A DNA stretch of 64,000 bases, from positions 3,446,001-3,510,000 of the forward strand of contig NZ_CP076538.1 of the NCBI RefSeq assembly GCF_018885265.1, in the 5' to 3' direction. Below are positions 7,714-16,101 of the stretch, piece by piece. The first letter of the stretch is position 1, and each line of letters starts with the position of its first letter. Position numbers and translations under genes: made by a program. The stretch is from Amycolatopsis aidingensis. GTDB taxonomy: Bacteria > Actinomycetota > Actinomycetes > Mycobacteriales > Pseudonocardiaceae. The notes under the pieces are model-generated. The model did not search any database. It saw nothing but the letters and a program-made list of their open reading frames with translations, and was not told where the DNA came from.

Positions 7714-9750
7714 TCACACATGGTCGCGGGGTACGGTCGTGTCCCAGTTGCGGGACAGCACCCGTACCTCGCCCTCGTAGGCGTCGAGCTGGGCATGTAT
7801 CCGGAACTCGGTGGTCGTGCAGGTCAGGATCGTGCGGGTGACCGCCCAGGCGTTCCACCCGCCCCTGCGGAACCCGGTGGTCCAGGCCACCTCGCCGCGG
7901 GCCGAGGTGAAGTCCTCGCCGACGCAACCGTAGGTCTCCTCGGCACGCTGGGTCACCTCGAGGCCGATGTCGTCCAGCAGGACGGTTCCGGAGTCCTTGA
8001 TGACGTGCAGCGCGGAGTGGTAGTCGATCAGGTCGCGGACCACGTTCCAGCGTTGCTTACCCGGTTGCAGCACGGTGGTGCGCAGCGGCGGCGCGCCCTC
8101 CGGCTCGTCGAACGGATGCGGGGTGACCTCGTCGGAGTCGGCAACCGCGCGCATCGGCAGGGTCAGCGCGCAGCGGCCGGGGAACACGGTCAGCCGCACC
8201 GGCCGGGGCGGTGGCCAGGCCAGCGGCCAGTATGATGTGGACAGTGAAAGGCGGATGCGGTGGCCGGGCGGGAAAGCCTGGGCCACGCCGTTCAGGGAGA
8301 CCCTGGCGCGGTACCGTCTGCCGGGTTCCAGCTCCGCGGGCTCGGCGTCGCCTGCGCGGTGGGTCAGGTTGAGCAGGCCGTAGGTCACCCGGGTGGCGCG
8401 GCCGTCCGGCGCGACATCGGACAACCGCGCGGCGACCATCGCCACCGGCTGGTCCACGGTGAACTCCAGCTCCACCACCGGCGCGCCGAGGATCTCGTGC
8501 CGTTCGGTGAGCTCCTCGGTCTCGAACACCAGCGAGCCGCCGTCCTCCTCGCGCTGGTCGTAGGGCAGGTCGGGTGGCGCGTTGTAGGAGCACCACTTCC
8601 CGGCGAACTGGCCGACCGAAAGCGGCGACTCCACCGAAAGCTCCCGCTGCTCCCGCTCGGCGTCCGCCGCCGAGGAAGGGTCGAGGATCCGGTACTCGGC
8701 CAGCCCGTAGCTGACCGTCCGGACGTGCGGGGACGGCCAGCGGGGCTCGCCGACCCAGCGGCCGGGGCGTTCCTCGTAGGCCGTTGAGGGCGGCACGCTG
8801 TCCTGCATCCACGTCCGCAGCATCGGTTCGTCCAGCACGCCGTTGTCGATTCCGTTGAGCCAGCGATCCCACCAGCGCAGCAGCTCCTGCAGGAACCCGA
8901 TCGCGGGACCGGGCTCACCGAGGTGCGGGTACTTGTGCGACCACGGCCCGATGAGTCCCTTGCGCGGTACGTCCAGCCGCTCCAGCAGGCGGAACACCGA
9001 GTTGGAGTAGCCGTCGGCCCAGCCGCTCACCGCCAGCACCGGGCACCGGATGGCGGCGTAGTCCTCGCAGACCGAGCCGTGCCGCCAGAACGCGTCCCGC
9101 CGCTGGTGCTCCAGCCAGTCCTGTAACCACAGCCCGCTTTCCCGCAGCCGGTCGTACCACATCTCCCGCCACCGGCTGCCCACCACGGCAGGGTCGGGCG
9201 GGCAGCTGTTGTAGGCGAACATGGTGGATGCCCAGGACAGGTTGTCGCCGAGCAGACATCCGCCCATGTAGTGGACGTCGTCGGCGTACCGGTCGTCGGT
9301 GGAGCACACGGTCGCGATGGCGTCCAGGCCGGGCGGGCGGCGCGCGGCAACCTGCAGCGCGTTGAAGCCGCCCCAGGAGATGCCCATCATCCCGATGGAG
9401 CCGGTGCACCAGGGCTGCCCGGCGATCCAGGCCAGTACCTCCTCGGCGTCGCGCAGCTCCTGTTCCAGGTACTCGCCGGTGAGCACGCCCTCGGACTCAC
9501 CGCTGCCCCGCAGGTCCACCCGGACCGCGGCGTAGCCGTGCCCGGCGAGATAGGGGTGGTGGACGGAGTCCCTGCGCGCGGTCAGGTCACGCTTGCGGTA
9601 GGGGATGAACTCGAGCACGGCGGGAACCGGATCGTCCTGCGCGGAGACCGGGCGCCAGATCCTGGCACCGAGCCGGACACCGTCGGACAGCGGAATCCAC
9701 ACATGCTCGTCCTCCCGGATCGCGTGCGCGAAGGACGTCACCTCACGCAT
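7714..9750 (-). CDS. CocE/NonD family serine hydrolase (Xaa-Pro peptidase/acyl esterase type)
   Basis: A 678-aa alpha/beta hydrolase of the X-Pro dipeptidyl-peptidase S15/cocaine esterase family. The N-terminal hydrolase core has DGVRLGARIWRP, VRVDLRGSGESEG and the nucleophile elbow GISWGG with Ser125. The middle cap contains WADGYSNS and GPWSHKYPH, the usual surroundings of the catalytic Asp and His. The C-terminal third is the jelly-roll domain of this family (SPLSVGQFAGKWC, then PPGHRIRLSLSTSYWP), followed by an extra ~130 residues. No signal peptide is seen, so it is probably cytoplasmic. The start lies 19 bp after the ATP-grasp gene stop, so the two are probably cotranscribed. The substrate is unknown; an amide or ester made by the neighbour is possible. 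Confidence 0.87.
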   Translation of the reverse strand: MREVTSFAHAIREDEHVWIPLSDGVRLGARIWRPVSAQDDPVPAVLEFIPYRKRDLTARRDSVHHPYLAGHGYAAVRVDLRGSGESEGVLTGEYLEQELRDAEEVLAWIAGQPWCTGSIGMMGISWGGFNALQVAARRPPGLDAIATVCSTDDRYADDVHYMGGCLLGDNLSWASTMFAYNSCPPDPAVVGSRWREMWYDRLRESGLWLQDWLEHQRRDAFWRHGSVCEDYAAIRCPVLAVSGWADGYSNSVFRLLERLDVPRKGLIGPWSHKYPHLGEPGPAIGFLQELLRWWDRWLNGIDNGVLDEPMLRTWMQDSVPPSTAYEERPGRWVGEPRWPSPHVRTVSYGLAEYRILDPSSAADAEREQRELSVESPLSVGQFAGKWCSYNAPPDLPYDQREEDGGSLVFETEELTERHEILGAPVVELEFTVDQPVAMVAARLSDVAPDGRATRVTYGLLNLTHRAGDAEPAELEPGRRYRARVSLNGVAQAFPPGHRIRLSLSTSYWPLAWPPPRPVRLTVFPGRCALTLPMRAVADSDEVTPHPFDEPEGAPPLRTTVLQPGKQRWNVVRDLIDYHSALHVIKDSGTVLLDDIGLEVTQRAEETYGCVGEDFTSARGEVAWTTGFRRGGWNAWAVTRTILTCTTTEFRIHAQLDAYEGEVRVLSRNWDTTVPRDHV

Positions 9751-9769
9751 CCGTCGCCTCTCGCTCCCT

Positions 9770-11047
9770 TCACTCCTCGCGGTCCTCGATCTCGAACGGC
9801 AGCTCGGCAACGCACCGCTCGTACTTCCGTACGAGTTCCCGCTCGCTGTCCGCGCCGGTGTACACGGTCGCGAGCACGTAGCTGTAGCTGTCCTGGCCGT
9901 GCTGCGCGGAGAGCCGGTCACCCGTGCGCACCGAGACCTCGGCCGAGCAGCCGGGGATGCGGTCGGTGATCGCGGTGACCTCCTCGGGTGTCGGGCTGCG
10001 CCGCACGACCCCGTCGGCGAAATGCCGCAGGAACCACTTGGCCGCGACCGGATACGCACCCTGCCGGTGCGGCAGGTCGGGCGGCAGGCCCAGCGCCAGC
10101 CGCAGCGAGCACTGGTGGTTCGGCACACCGTCCACCTCGTGGAAGAGGCGCGCGTGCGACTGGGAGTGCCGGGGGTTCACCTCCAGCAGGGTGATCGCGT
10201 CCCGGTCGGCGTCCCAGAAGAACTCGATGTTGAACGCGACGTGGGACAGTCCGATGTGCTCGATCACCCGGCAGGCGATATCGGCCAGCCGGTCCTGCAC
10301 CGCCTGCGGCAGCGCGGATGGGTACTGGTAACGCAGGAAACTGGCGGAATCCGGATAGGTGTGCGAGTCGATCACGCCGTAGGCGCGCACCTGCGAGCCG
10401 GTGCTGTACCCCTCCACGGTCACCTGGGTCCCGCTGGCCGACTCCTCGGCGATGCATGCCTGCCCGCCCGCCTCGGCGACCCGCGACGGAAGGTCCAGGT
10501 GGTCCAGCAGGTGCTGGAAGGGCTTGCCGACCCGGTCGATGCCCCCGCGGATGACGTCGAGCGCGCCGGTGAACTCCTCATGGTCGTGCACCTCGAAGGC
10601 GAGTTCCGAGGAGTACGCCTTGATCGGCTTGATCCACATAGGATAGCCGAGCCCGCGCGGCGGCGCGGTGTCGTCCAGGTTCACCAGGCCGAACCGCGGG
10701 TACTCATTGATGACCTCCTGCTGTGCCAGCCTGCTCCAGTACTTGTGCTCGCAGGTGACCACCGCCTCCAGGGTGGCCGACGGCAGGCCGAACTCCCGGC
10801 ACAACAACGGAACCATGGAGCTGGTGGGGAAGTCCCAGTAACCGAGGATGGCATCCACGTTGCCCTGGAAGCCGGACAGCTGCGCCCGTGCCTTGGCCAG
10901 CAGCTCGGTCAGCCGGAGTTCGTCGCTGTGCACCAGCTCTTCCACGGTCAGCAACGAGTGGAACCGGATGTGCTCGGTTCCCGGTATCCGCTGCAGCTCC
11001 GCGAGGTTGCCCTCGTCGAGGCCGAGTACGAAGACGTTGGTGGACAT
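9770..11047 (-). CDS. ATP-grasp domain ligase
   Basis: A 425-aa protein with an ATP-grasp fold. An N-terminal pre-grasp region (NVFVLGLDEGNLAEL) precedes a central lysine-containing segment (GYPMWIKPIKAYSSEL), the AFNIEFFWD strand, and the metal-binding ITLLEVNPRHSQSH near residue 297. Such enzymes couple a carboxylate to an amine or thiol through an acyl phosphate. ATG 11047 was chosen over an in-frame start 27 bp upstream because GGAAG precedes it at normal distance. It is the first gene of a run leading into the hydrolase. The specific substrate cannot be read from the sequence. Confidence 0.85.
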   Translation of the reverse strand: MSTNVFVLGLDEGNLAELQRIPGTEHIRFHSLLTVEELVHSDELRLTELLAKARAQLSGFQGNVDAILGYWDFPTSSMVPLLCREFGLPSATLEAVVTCEHKYWSRLAQQEVINEYPRFGLVNLDDTAPPRGLGYPMWIKPIKAYSSELAFEVHDHEEFTGALDVIRGGIDRVGKPFQHLLDHLDLPSRVAEAGGQACIAEESASGTQVTVEGYSTGSQVRAYGVIDSHTYPDSASFLRYQYPSALPQAVQDRLADIACRVIEHIGLSHVAFNIEFFWDADRDAITLLEVNPRHSQSHARLFHEVDGVPNHQCSLRLALGLPPDLPHRQGAYPVAAKWFLRHFADGVVRRSPTPEEVTAITDRIPGCSAEVSVRTGDRLSAQHGQDSYSYVLATVYTGADSERELVRKYERCVAELPFEIEDREE

Positions 11048-11070
11048 ACTCTGCTTCCTGTCCGGTGGGG

Positions 11071-11974
11071 TCATCGGGACATCCGGTCATACGCCTGCCG
11101 GGCCGAGGCCGCGTGGTCGGACATGTCCCGCCACGGGCCGGCGGTGCGGGCGATCCGGCGCAGTAGCCCCGCGGCGTCGTACCGGTCCGGCGCGGCCCGC
11201 CCCAGCTCGGCGAAGTCCAGTGGGGTTGCCGCGGTCGCGCCGGGACGGGCGCGCAGGGAGTACGGGGCGATGAAGGTCTGGCCGTAGGCATTGCGACCGG
11301 TGTCCAGGAAGATCCGGCCACCGCGCCGATCCTTGCGGTGTGCGGTGGTCAGCAGGCCGGGCTGGTCCCCGGCGAGCCGGTCGGCCACCGCCCGCCCCCA
11401 GCGCTCGCACGGTGTCGAAGCCGGTGTTGCCGTCCAGCGGGCTGACGACGTGGTAGCCGCTGCCACCGGTCGCCTGCAGGAACGCGGCGAGGCCGAGTTC
11501 GGTGAGCAGGTCGCGGGTGCGGCGGACGGTGTCGCGCAGATCGGCCATGCGCACCCCCTCCGGCGGGTCGATGTCGAGCACCAGCCGGTCCGGCCGTTCC
11601 GGATTGTCCACTGTGGAAGGCCAGACGTGCAGTTCGAGGCTGGCCTGGTCGGCGAGGTAGACCAGGCAGGCCGCGTCCTCGCAGACCACGTGCCGCACGC
11701 TGCTCGACTCGTCCGTGCGCTGCGGCATGGCCCGCACCGGCAGCCAGTCCGGGAAGTGGCCGGAGGCCTCCTTCTGGAACCATCCCTCGCCGTCCACCCC
11801 GTCCGGGAACCGGCGCAGGGTCAGCGGGCGCCCGCGCAGGTGCGGCACCATCACCTCGGCCACCCGGCGGTAGTAGTCCACCACGTCCGCCTTGGTCAGT
11901 CCGGGTTCGGGATAGAAGACCTTGTCCTCGTTGCCGACCCGCAACTCGTGGCCGGCGATCTCGATGGTGCGCAT
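11071..11974 (-). pseudogene. LigD-type DNA polymerase/primase domain protein, frameshifted
   Basis: The upstream frame (11974 leftward) reads as the stand-alone LigD polymerase domain used in bacterial NHEJ and ribonucleotide insertion: GNEDKVFYPEPGLTKADVV, RPLTLRRFPDGVDGEGWFQK, the metal-binding LVLDIDPPEG and GGSGYHVVSPLDGNTGFDTVR. After this the conserved continuation WGRAVADRLAG, HRKDRRGGRIFLDTGRNAYGQT and PLDFAEL lies in another frame ending at 11071. The switch is at about 11395-11404, beside a run of five G on the coding strand. One extra base there would explain it. It is either a genuine disruption or a sequencing error; all the catalytic motifs I can see are kept. A stress-type promoter lies upstream. 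Confidence 0.8.
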
Positions 11975-12004
11975 CAGTCCTCCCGGAGGTTCCGAGCCTC
12001 CGGT

Positions 12005-12031
12005 CTACCCCGGTCCCGCGCGGGACAAACC
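12005..12031 (-). promoter_or_regulatory. SigB/SigF-like promoter upstream of the LigD-type gene
   Basis: On the minus strand, GGTTT (12031-12027) and GGGTAG (12010-12005) are separated by 16 nt. This resembles the GGTTT-N14/15-GGGTAT promoter of actinobacterial stress sigma factors; the spacer is one base long, so this site is weaker than those at 52-55 kb. Confidence 0.45.
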
Positions 12032-12213
12032 TCGGCCCGGCGCCTTGCGATATGCCACTGTGGACAGTGCGGCGGCGCCGCGGCGACCGGCCGGGTGCCC
12101 CGAGACGGCGCCTGTACCTCGGATTTCCGGCGTGGTCAAGATTGGTTCGCCCGGGGTAGGTGCGGTGGGCCGTCTGTCTGATTCATCACGTGCCCCATTG
12201 CGTCCTAGCTCGA

Positions 12214-12232
12214 TTGGGTTAGGCTAACCTAA
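12214..12232 (+). promoter_or_regulatory. Iron box (IdeR/DmdR1-type) before the DHB operon
   Basis: TTGGGTTAGGCTAACCTAA matches the actinobacterial 19-bp consensus TTAGGTTAGSCTAACCTAA at nearly all positions. It should bind the Fe(II)-dependent repressor and switch off the downstream catechol genes when iron is sufficient. Confidence 0.9.
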
Positions 12233-12349
12233 ACCGCCGCCTGGGGGCTGGGCGCCCGTTCCACGGTGTCCTGGCCGCGCGCTGCGCGGGGCCACCTCCA
12301 GCCGCGGGCAAGCCGCCGCCGTGCAAGCAGCCAGCAGAAAGGGTCGACC

Positions 12350-12988
12350 GTGCTCCCCACCATCGCGCCGTACCCCCTTCCGGTCCGGGCCGAGCTGCCG
12401 GACAACAGGGTCGAGTGGCGAGCCGACCCCTCCCGGGCCGTCCTGCTGGTGCACGATATGCAGAACTACTTCCTCGCGGCCTTCGGGGACGGGGACAGCC
12501 CGCTGCCCGCCGTGCTGGACAACATCGCCACGCTACGCAAGTACTGTGCCGGGCTGGACATCCCGGTGATCTTCACCGGGCAGCCGCCGGGGCAGAGCGC
12601 GCAGCAGCGCGGGCTGCTCCAGGAGTTCTGGGGCTCCGGGCTGCCCGACGACCCGCATGCGGCCGCCATCACGGCCGCGCTGGAGCCAGGGCCCGATGAC
12701 CTGCGGCTGACCAAGGCGCGCTACAGCGCCTTCGTCGGCACCGACCTCGCCGACCTGCTCGGCGAGCGGGACCAGCTGATCCTCACCGGGGTGTACGCGC
12801 ATATCGGGGTGCTCGCCACCGCGGTGGACGCCTTCATGCGGGACATCCGGCCGTTCGTGGTGGCGGACGCGGTCGCCGACTTCAGCCCCGAGGAGCACGA
12901 GCGGGCGATGCGCCAGGTCGCGCAGCGATGCGGTTCGGTCACCACCACCGCGGCACTGGCCGACGACCTCGACGCCACCGCGCGATGA
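12350..12988 (+). CDS. dhbB: Isochorismatase (2,3-dihydro-2,3-dihydroxybenzoate synthase)
   Basis: A 212-aa cysteine-hydrolase-fold enzyme that cleaves isochorismate to 2,3-dihydro-DHB and pyruvate. PTIAPYPLP near the start, AVLLVHDMQNYFL, VIFTGQPPGQ, LRLTKARYSAFVGTDL and ILTGVYAHIGVLATAVDAFMRDI are family motifs of EntB/DhbB. Unlike EntB it has no C-terminal aryl carrier domain; the carrier is a separate gene at 17734. The GTG at 12350 was chosen because family proteins begin just before the PxIxPY motif. Its stop overlaps the next gene as ATGA. It is the first gene behind the iron box. Confidence 0.93.
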   Translation: MLPTIAPYPLPVRAELPDNRVEWRADPSRAVLLVHDMQNYFLAAFGDGDSPLPAVLDNIATLRKYCAGLDIPVIFTGQPPGQSAQQRGLLQEFWGSGLPDDPHAAAITAALEPGPDDLRLTKARYSAFVGTDLADLLGERDQLILTGVYAHIGVLATAVDAFMRDIRPFVVADAVADFSPEEHERAMRQVAQRCGSVTTTAALADDLDATAR

Positions 12989-14061
12989 CGGTCCTCGCCG
13001 ACGACACCGCGCGGGTGGTGGCGACCCTGCCCGCGCCAGCCGAGCTGGCCGCACGCAGCCCGCTGGACACCGGGTTGCGCGCGGCCATTGCCGGGCACCG
13101 GCGGGCGGTGCGCGCGATCGTGCAGGGTGCCGACGACCGGTTGCTGGTGGTGGTCGGCCCGTGCTCGGTGCACGACCCGGATGCCGCGCTGCACTACGCC
13201 GGCGAGCTGGCCGCGGTGGCCGCCGAGTACGAGCGGGACCTGCTGCTGGTGCTGCGTGCCTACCTTGAGAAGCCGCGCAGCCTGCTGGGCTGGAAAGGGC
13301 TGCTGCACGACCCGGACCTGGATGGTGGCGAGGACCTGGCCGGGGGGCTGCGCAGGGGGCGCGAGTTCCTGGTCCGGGCCGCCGGCACCGGCCTGCCGCT
13401 GGCGTACGAGTTCGTCGACCCGTTCCTGGCGCCGTTCCTGCTGGACCTGGTGTCCTGGGGCGCGATCGGAGCCCGCACCGTCGCCGCCCAGCCGCACCGC
13501 CAGCTGGCCTCCGCGCTGCCGATGCCGGTCGGGATGAAGAACGCGGTGACCGGCGAGGTGGAGGTCGCGATCGCGGCGGCGCGGGCGGCCGGCGCGCCGC
13601 ATGTCTTCGCAGGGCTCGGGCCTGCGGGCGCGCCCGCGGTGCTGGCCGGGGCAGGCAACCCGGCCTGCCATGTGGTGCTGCGCGGTGGGGTCGTGCCCAA
13701 CCACGACGCTGCCTCGGTCGGCGCGGCGCTGGACCTGCTGCGCACGGCCGGGTTGCCTGCGCACCTGATGGTGGACGCCGCACATGGCAACAGCGGTAAG
13801 GACCACCGCCGCCAGCCCGCGGTCGTCGCCGAGCTGGCCGCGCAGGTGGCGCACGGGCGCCACGGCCTGATGGGGGTGATGGTCGAGTCCTTCCTGGAGC
13901 CGGGGCGCCAGGACATCACCGCACGGCCGCTGCGCTACGGCGTCAGCGTCACCGATGCCTGCCTGGGGTGGGCGGACACCATCGGCTGCCTGGACACCCT
14001 CGCCGCGGCCGTGCGGGCCCGGCGGGAGGGCTCGGCCCTGGCGGAACCGGGAGGGAACTGA
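12985..14061 (+). CDS. 3-deoxy-7-phosphoheptulonate (DAHP) synthase, class I
   Basis: This 358-aa enzyme joins PEP and erythrose 4-phosphate in the first step of the shikimate route. LLVVVGPCSVHDPDAAL, VLRAYLEKPRSLLGWKGLLHDPDLDG, ALPMPVGMKNAVTGE, MVDAAHGNSGKDHRRQ and GVMVESFLEPGRQD are the class I (AroF/G/H) signatures. Actinomycetes usually make bulk DAHP with the unrelated class II enzyme, so a class I copy inside the siderophore operon probably serves as a dedicated, iron-controlled supply of chorismate for DHB. It overlaps the isochorismatase stop and ends 1 bp before dhbA. Confidence 0.93.
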   Translation: MTVLADDTARVVATLPAPAELAARSPLDTGLRAAIAGHRRAVRAIVQGADDRLLVVVGPCSVHDPDAALHYAGELAAVAAEYERDLLLVLRAYLEKPRSLLGWKGLLHDPDLDGGEDLAGGLRRGREFLVRAAGTGLPLAYEFVDPFLAPFLLDLVSWGAIGARTVAAQPHRQLASALPMPVGMKNAVTGEVEVAIAAARAAGAPHVFAGLGPAGAPAVLAGAGNPACHVVLRGGVVPNHDAASVGAALDLLRTAGLPAHLMVDAAHGNSGKDHRRQPAVVAELAAQVAHGRHGLMGVMVESFLEPGRQDITARPLRYGVSVTDACLGWADTIGCLDTLAAAVRARREGSALAEPGGN

Positions 14062-14062
14062 G

Positions 14063-14842
14063 ATGCCGGATGCGGAAGGGACCGCGCTGGTCACCGGGGC
14101 CGCGCGGGGGATCGGCGCCGCGGTCGCCGAGGCCTTCGCCGAGCAGGGCAGGCCGGTGGCGCTGCTGGACAAGGACCCGGAGGTGCGGCAGACGGCGAAG
14201 GAGCTCAGCACTGCCGGGGCGCGCGTCCTCGCGCTGGTTGCCGATGTCGCCGACCCGGCCGAGGTGGAGACGGCCGTGGCCGCGGCCGAGGCCGAGCTCG
14301 GCCCGGTGACCGCCCTGGCCAATGTGGCGGGAGTGCTGTGCACCGGGGGAGTGCTCGACCTCGACGACGACGACCTCGCCCGCAGCCTCGCGGTGAACAC
14401 CACCGGAGTCTGGAACACCGGCCGCGTGGCCGGGCGCCGGATGCGCGAGCGCGGCACGGGCAGCATCGTCACGGTCGCCTCGAACGCGGCGGCCACGCCC
14501 CGCGTCGGAATGGCCGCGTACTCGGCCTCCAAGGCCGCCGCGGTTGCGCTGACCCGCAACCTCGGCCTCGAGCTCGCCCCGCAGGTGCGGTGCAACATCG
14601 TCTGCCCCGGCTCGACGGACACAGCCATGCTGCGGTCGATGTGGCCCGATCCCGCCGACGACCGCGGCGCCGAGGCCGTGGTGGCGGGCAACCAGGGGGA
14701 GTACCGGCTTGGCATCCCGCTGGGACGGATCGCGGCTCCCCGTGAGGTGGCGGCGGCGGTGCTGTTCCTGGCGGGTGAAGCCGCCCGGCACATCACGATG
14801 CAGTCCCTCACGGTCGACGGGGGCGCCACCCTCGGCGGCTGA
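14063..14842 (+). CDS. dhbA: 2,3-dihydro-2,3-dihydroxybenzoate dehydrogenase
   Basis: A 259-aa short-chain dehydrogenase that oxidises 2,3-dihydro-DHB to 2,3-DHB with NAD. TGAARGIGAAVAEAF is the Rossmann glycine loop, NVAG the NNAG variant, and Ser/YSASK the catalytic Ser-Tyr-Lys set (VTVASNAAATPRVGMAAYSASKAA). The C-terminus ITMQSLTVDGGATLGG is typical of EntA/DhbA. The start at 14063 follows the previous stop by 1 bp. Its position between the isochorismatase/DAHP synthase and isochorismate synthase genes fixes the role beyond generic SDR. Confidence 0.92.
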   Translation: MPDAEGTALVTGAARGIGAAVAEAFAEQGRPVALLDKDPEVRQTAKELSTAGARVLALVADVADPAEVETAVAAAEAELGPVTALANVAGVLCTGGVLDLDDDDLARSLAVNTTGVWNTGRVAGRRMRERGTGSIVTVASNAAATPRVGMAAYSASKAAAVALTRNLGLELAPQVRCNIVCPGSTDTAMLRSMWPDPADDRGAEAVVAGNQGEYRLGIPLGRIAAPREVAAAVLFLAGEAARHITMQSLTVDGGATLGG

Positions 14843-14892
14843 CCCGGCGGCCTGGTGACCCAGCCCCGAATCCCGGCGAAAGGAAGTTCGAC

Positions 14893-16101
14893 GTGCCCAC
14901 ACCGGCCCTGGTCCGGCCCCGGCCCGCGCACCGGGCGTCCGACCTGCTCGCCGCCTACCTGCCCGGCTCGTTCTACTACTCCTCGGCGCGCGGGTCGCTG
15001 CTCGCCGACGGGGTGCACAGCAGCGTGCGGGCCAGGCCCGGTTCCCGTGCCCACACGGCCGCCGAGGCGCTGGAGGCGGCCGCGCTGGCCGGGGTGGCCG
15101 ACCCGGTGGTCGTCGGGGCGCTCGGGTTCCGGCCGGACGCCGAGAGCAGCCTGGTCGTGCCCGCCGTGGTGCGCAGGGCGGGCGCCCCGGACCGGGCCGG
15201 GGCGCCTCCGCCGGGTCCGCCCGCGCCGGGGGAGGCGGCCTGGTCGATGACGCCGCGGCCGGAGCCGCAACGCTACGCGGACGGGGTTCGCCGGGCGCTG
15301 GACCTGATCGAGGCAGGCGAGGTGAGCAAGGTGGTGCTCGCCCGCTGCCTCGAGCTCACCGCGGGGGAGCCGGTTGCCGTGCCCGCCCTGCTCGCCCGCC
15401 TGGTGCGGGCGGACCCGGCGGCGCACGCCTTCGCGGTGGACGTGACCGCCCCCGGCGACCCTGCCACCCGCACCCTGCTCGGGGCGAGCCCGGAACTGCT
15501 GCTGGCCCGCCACGGCGCGACCGTGGTGGCCAACCCGCTCGCCGGTTCGCTGCCGCGCTGCGCGGACGAGGCGGAGAACCGCAGGCGGGTGGCCACGCTG
15601 CTGGCCTCGGAGAAGGACCGCAGGGAACACGCCTACGTGGCCGCGCAGGTCGGCGAGGTGCTGGGCCGGTTCTGCACCGAGGTCTCGGTGCCAGCCGAAC
15701 CGGAGGTGATCGGCACGCCGACGATGTGGCACCTGTCCAGCCGGATCACCGGGACGCTCGCCGATCCCGCCGACCCGGCCTCCTCCTCGCTCGCACTGGC
15801 CGAGGCGCTGCACCCCACGCCGGCGGTGTGCGGGGTGCCGGCGGCCAGGGCCAGGGACGCGATCGCGGACCTGGAACCGCAGGACCGCGGCTACTATTCC
15901 GGCCTGGTCGGCTGGACCGGCCCGGACGGCGATGGCGAGTGGGTGGTCACGATCCGCAGCGCCGAGGTGTGTGAGCGCACCGTCCGGCTGTTCGCGGGCG
16001 CCGGGATCGTCGCAGGCTCCGACCCCGCGGCCGAGCTCGCCGAGACCAGCGCGAAGTTCCGCACCCTGCTGCGCGCACTCGGATGGGAGGATGCCGCGTG
16101 A
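14893..16101 (+). CDS. dhbC: Isochorismate synthase
   Basis: This 402-aa chorismate-binding enzyme isomerises chorismate to isochorismate. Visible family blocks are [80 protein letters not shown] and [26 protein letters not shown]. These belong to EntC/DhbC rather than to anthranilate or salicylate synthases. The GTG start is preceded by AAAGGAAG at good spacing. The stop overlaps the next gene (GTGA). Length is normal for the family. Confidence 0.93.
   Translation: MPTPALVRPRPAHRASDLLAAYLPGSFYYSSARGSLLADGVHSSVRARPGSRAHTAAEALEAAALAGVADPVVVGALGFRPDAESSLVVPAVVRRAGAPDRAGAPPPGPPAPGEAAWSMTPRPEPQRYADGVRRALDLIEAGEVSKVVLARCLELTAGEPVAVPALLARLVRADPAAHAFAVDVTAPGDPATRTLLGASPELLLARHGATVVANPLAGSLPRCADEAENRRRVATLLASEKDRREHAYVAAQVGEVLGRFCTEVSVPAEPEVIGTPTMWHLSSRITGTLADPADPASSSLALAEALHPTPAVCGVPAARARDAIADLEPQDRGYYSGLVGWTGPDGDGEWVVTIRSAEVCERTVRLFAGAGIVAGSDPAAELAETSAKFRTLLRALGWEDAA

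Larger units (their letters stand above)
11975..12349. other. Divergent intergenic region, LigD-type gene / DHB operon
   Basis: A 375-bp gap without a gene. It holds the stress-type promoter above, a small inverted repeat CACTGT-GG-ACAGTG at 12056-12069, and the iron box at 12214-12232 about 118 bp before the isochorismatase GTG. I saw no ORF with support and no RNA gene. Confidence 0.6.

Noticed and set aside
12056..12069. CACTGT-GG-ACAGTG palindrome as a specific operator
   Set aside because: Short, and CACTGTGG-type words recur elsewhere in this DNA; no gene start is close enough to support a role.
14041..14842. dhbA and the SDR at 36395 considered as paralogues of one pathway
   Set aside because: The former lies inside the overlapping DHB operon, the latter in the PKS run past a hairpin; their C-termini differ in character.
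12721..15813. Open frame of about 1000 codons antisense to the DHB genes
   Set aside because: No recognisable motif, and all DHB genes on the plus strand are intact and overlapping.
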